Source: Emergomyces orientalis
Lineage: Eukaryota > Ascomycota > Eurotiomycetes > Onygenales > Ajellomycetaceae
Direction: 5' to 3'
DNA: 64,000 nucleotides
Assembly (NCBI GenBank): GCA_002110485.1
Contig: MOWL01000026.1
Location: 585,113-649,112, forward strand
Part shown: one piece after another, positions 63,600-64,000 of the stretch
How positions within the stretch are numbered: the first letter of the stretch is position 1
How the letters are laid out: each line of letters starts with the position of its first letter
Translations under genes and position numbers: made by a program
The notes under the pieces: generated by a model
The model's input: only the letters and a program-made list of their open reading frames with translations
What the model was told of the DNA's origin: nothing
Database searches by the model: none

Positions 63600-64000
63600 A
63601 CACCATGCTGAAACCGCTGAAAGCGCGCTTACCACACAAAATCAGTGCTCATGGCACATCCCCACGCTCATTTCATGCTAAAGACATGACTCTCTATGCT
63701 TCAGAGCGCAGTTGGTGTCTTCACTCACTCACTCACACGCGGGATTTTCAAAAAATGCTCAGTGTAATTTTCTTTATTTTTAATTTTTCTTTTCTCATCC
63801 CATTCTCTCTCTTTCTTGAGGACAGCAGTTGCTGGTCCCGGTAGCCCGAAGCCTCACAGAAAACTGTTGCATACATTTATTAGTGCATGAGATTTTTAAT
63901 CCAGCAGTAAGCTCTCTTATTGCATGGTTTTCCTTGTTAGATAAAATAGATAGTTTCCCACATATCCCTGAGATTAAGTGGTGTATAATATAATAATAAA

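Larger units (their letters stand above)
58392..64000 (+). mobile_element. Tad-like LINE retrotransposon, copy 2
   Basis: Colinear with LINE copy 1 over its whole length and still in the (TAA)n tail at the window end. Substitutions are few, but single-base insertions and deletions are frequent, so both ORFs are broken into many frames. The repeat shared with copy 1 actually starts upstream at 57,709 and so includes the tail of the preceding AT-rich LINE. Confidence 0.88.

Noticed and set aside
1..64000. CRISPR array, tRNA or rRNA genes
   Set aside because: I saw no regularly spaced repeats and no cloverleaf-like A/B box pair or rRNA sequence; a eukaryotic nuclear locus is not expected to have CRISPR. 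A tRNAscan run would be needed to exclude tRNAs fully.

Overview
The window is nuclear DNA of a filamentous ascomycete. The protein-coding half looks most like Eurotiomycetes, order Onygenales (the dimorphic-fungus lineage). The reasons are short 50-90 bp introns with GT..AG ends, full-length Pezizomycotina-type housekeeping genes, a FunK1-family kinase and an F-box gene at the edge of the gene-rich block, and a sharp change to AT-rich, transposon-filled DNA. The order-level assignment is inference from gene content. I could not run any database search.

Positions 1-31,000 are a dense, ordinary gene block, all with recognisable products: RSC chromatin-remodelling subunit Rsc1/2 (-), OTU1 deubiquitinase (+), cytosolic glutamyl-tRNA synthetase (-), a short oxysterol-binding (Osh) lipid-transfer protein (+), condensin subunit Cnd1/Ycs4 (-), Cdc7-type DDK kinase (+), protein-L-isoaspartate methyltransferase (+), ER co-chaperone P58IPK/DNAJC3 (-), mitochondrial release factor mRF1 (+), mitochondrial citrate carrier Ctp1 (-) and DEAD-box helicase Dhh1 (-). 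I assigned exon boundaries by hand; in every case the summed exons are a multiple of three. These are independent housekeeping genes with divergent and convergent promoters, not a pathway cluster.

Positions 31,800-36,100 are a transition zone. It holds a FunK1 kinase broken by a one-base frameshift, a roughly 430 bp segment bracketed by a 14 bp direct repeat, and an F-box gene.

From about 36,100 to the end is a nest of transposons of different ages: (i) a CpG-depleted, stop-riddled Ty3/gypsy remnant (36.9-39.7 kb); (ii) an AT-rich, internally deleted Tad-like LINE (40.25-43.46 kb); (iii) a less AT-biased Tad-like LINE, copy 1 (43.46-49.08 kb); (iv) a piece of another AT-rich LINE; (v) a young Ty3/gypsy element with intact gag (988 codons) and pol open to 55,382, cut off in integrase (49.36-55.87 kb); (vi) two 5'-truncated AT-rich LINE 3' ends lying head to head (55.87-58.39 kb); (vii) a second copy of the Tad-like LINE (58.39-64.0 kb).

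The most informative signals are these. A canonical -1 slippery heptamer TTTAAAC sits exactly at the gag stop of the young gypsy element, with pol in the -1 frame. An ATGA stop/start overlap joins ORF1 and ORF2 in both LINE copies. Nearly all premature stops in LINE copy 1 are TGA, and CpG is almost absent from the old elements, which differs from classical CpA-directed RIP. The second LINE copy carries dozens of single-base indels at short runs, which look more like unpolished long-read sequence than biological decay.
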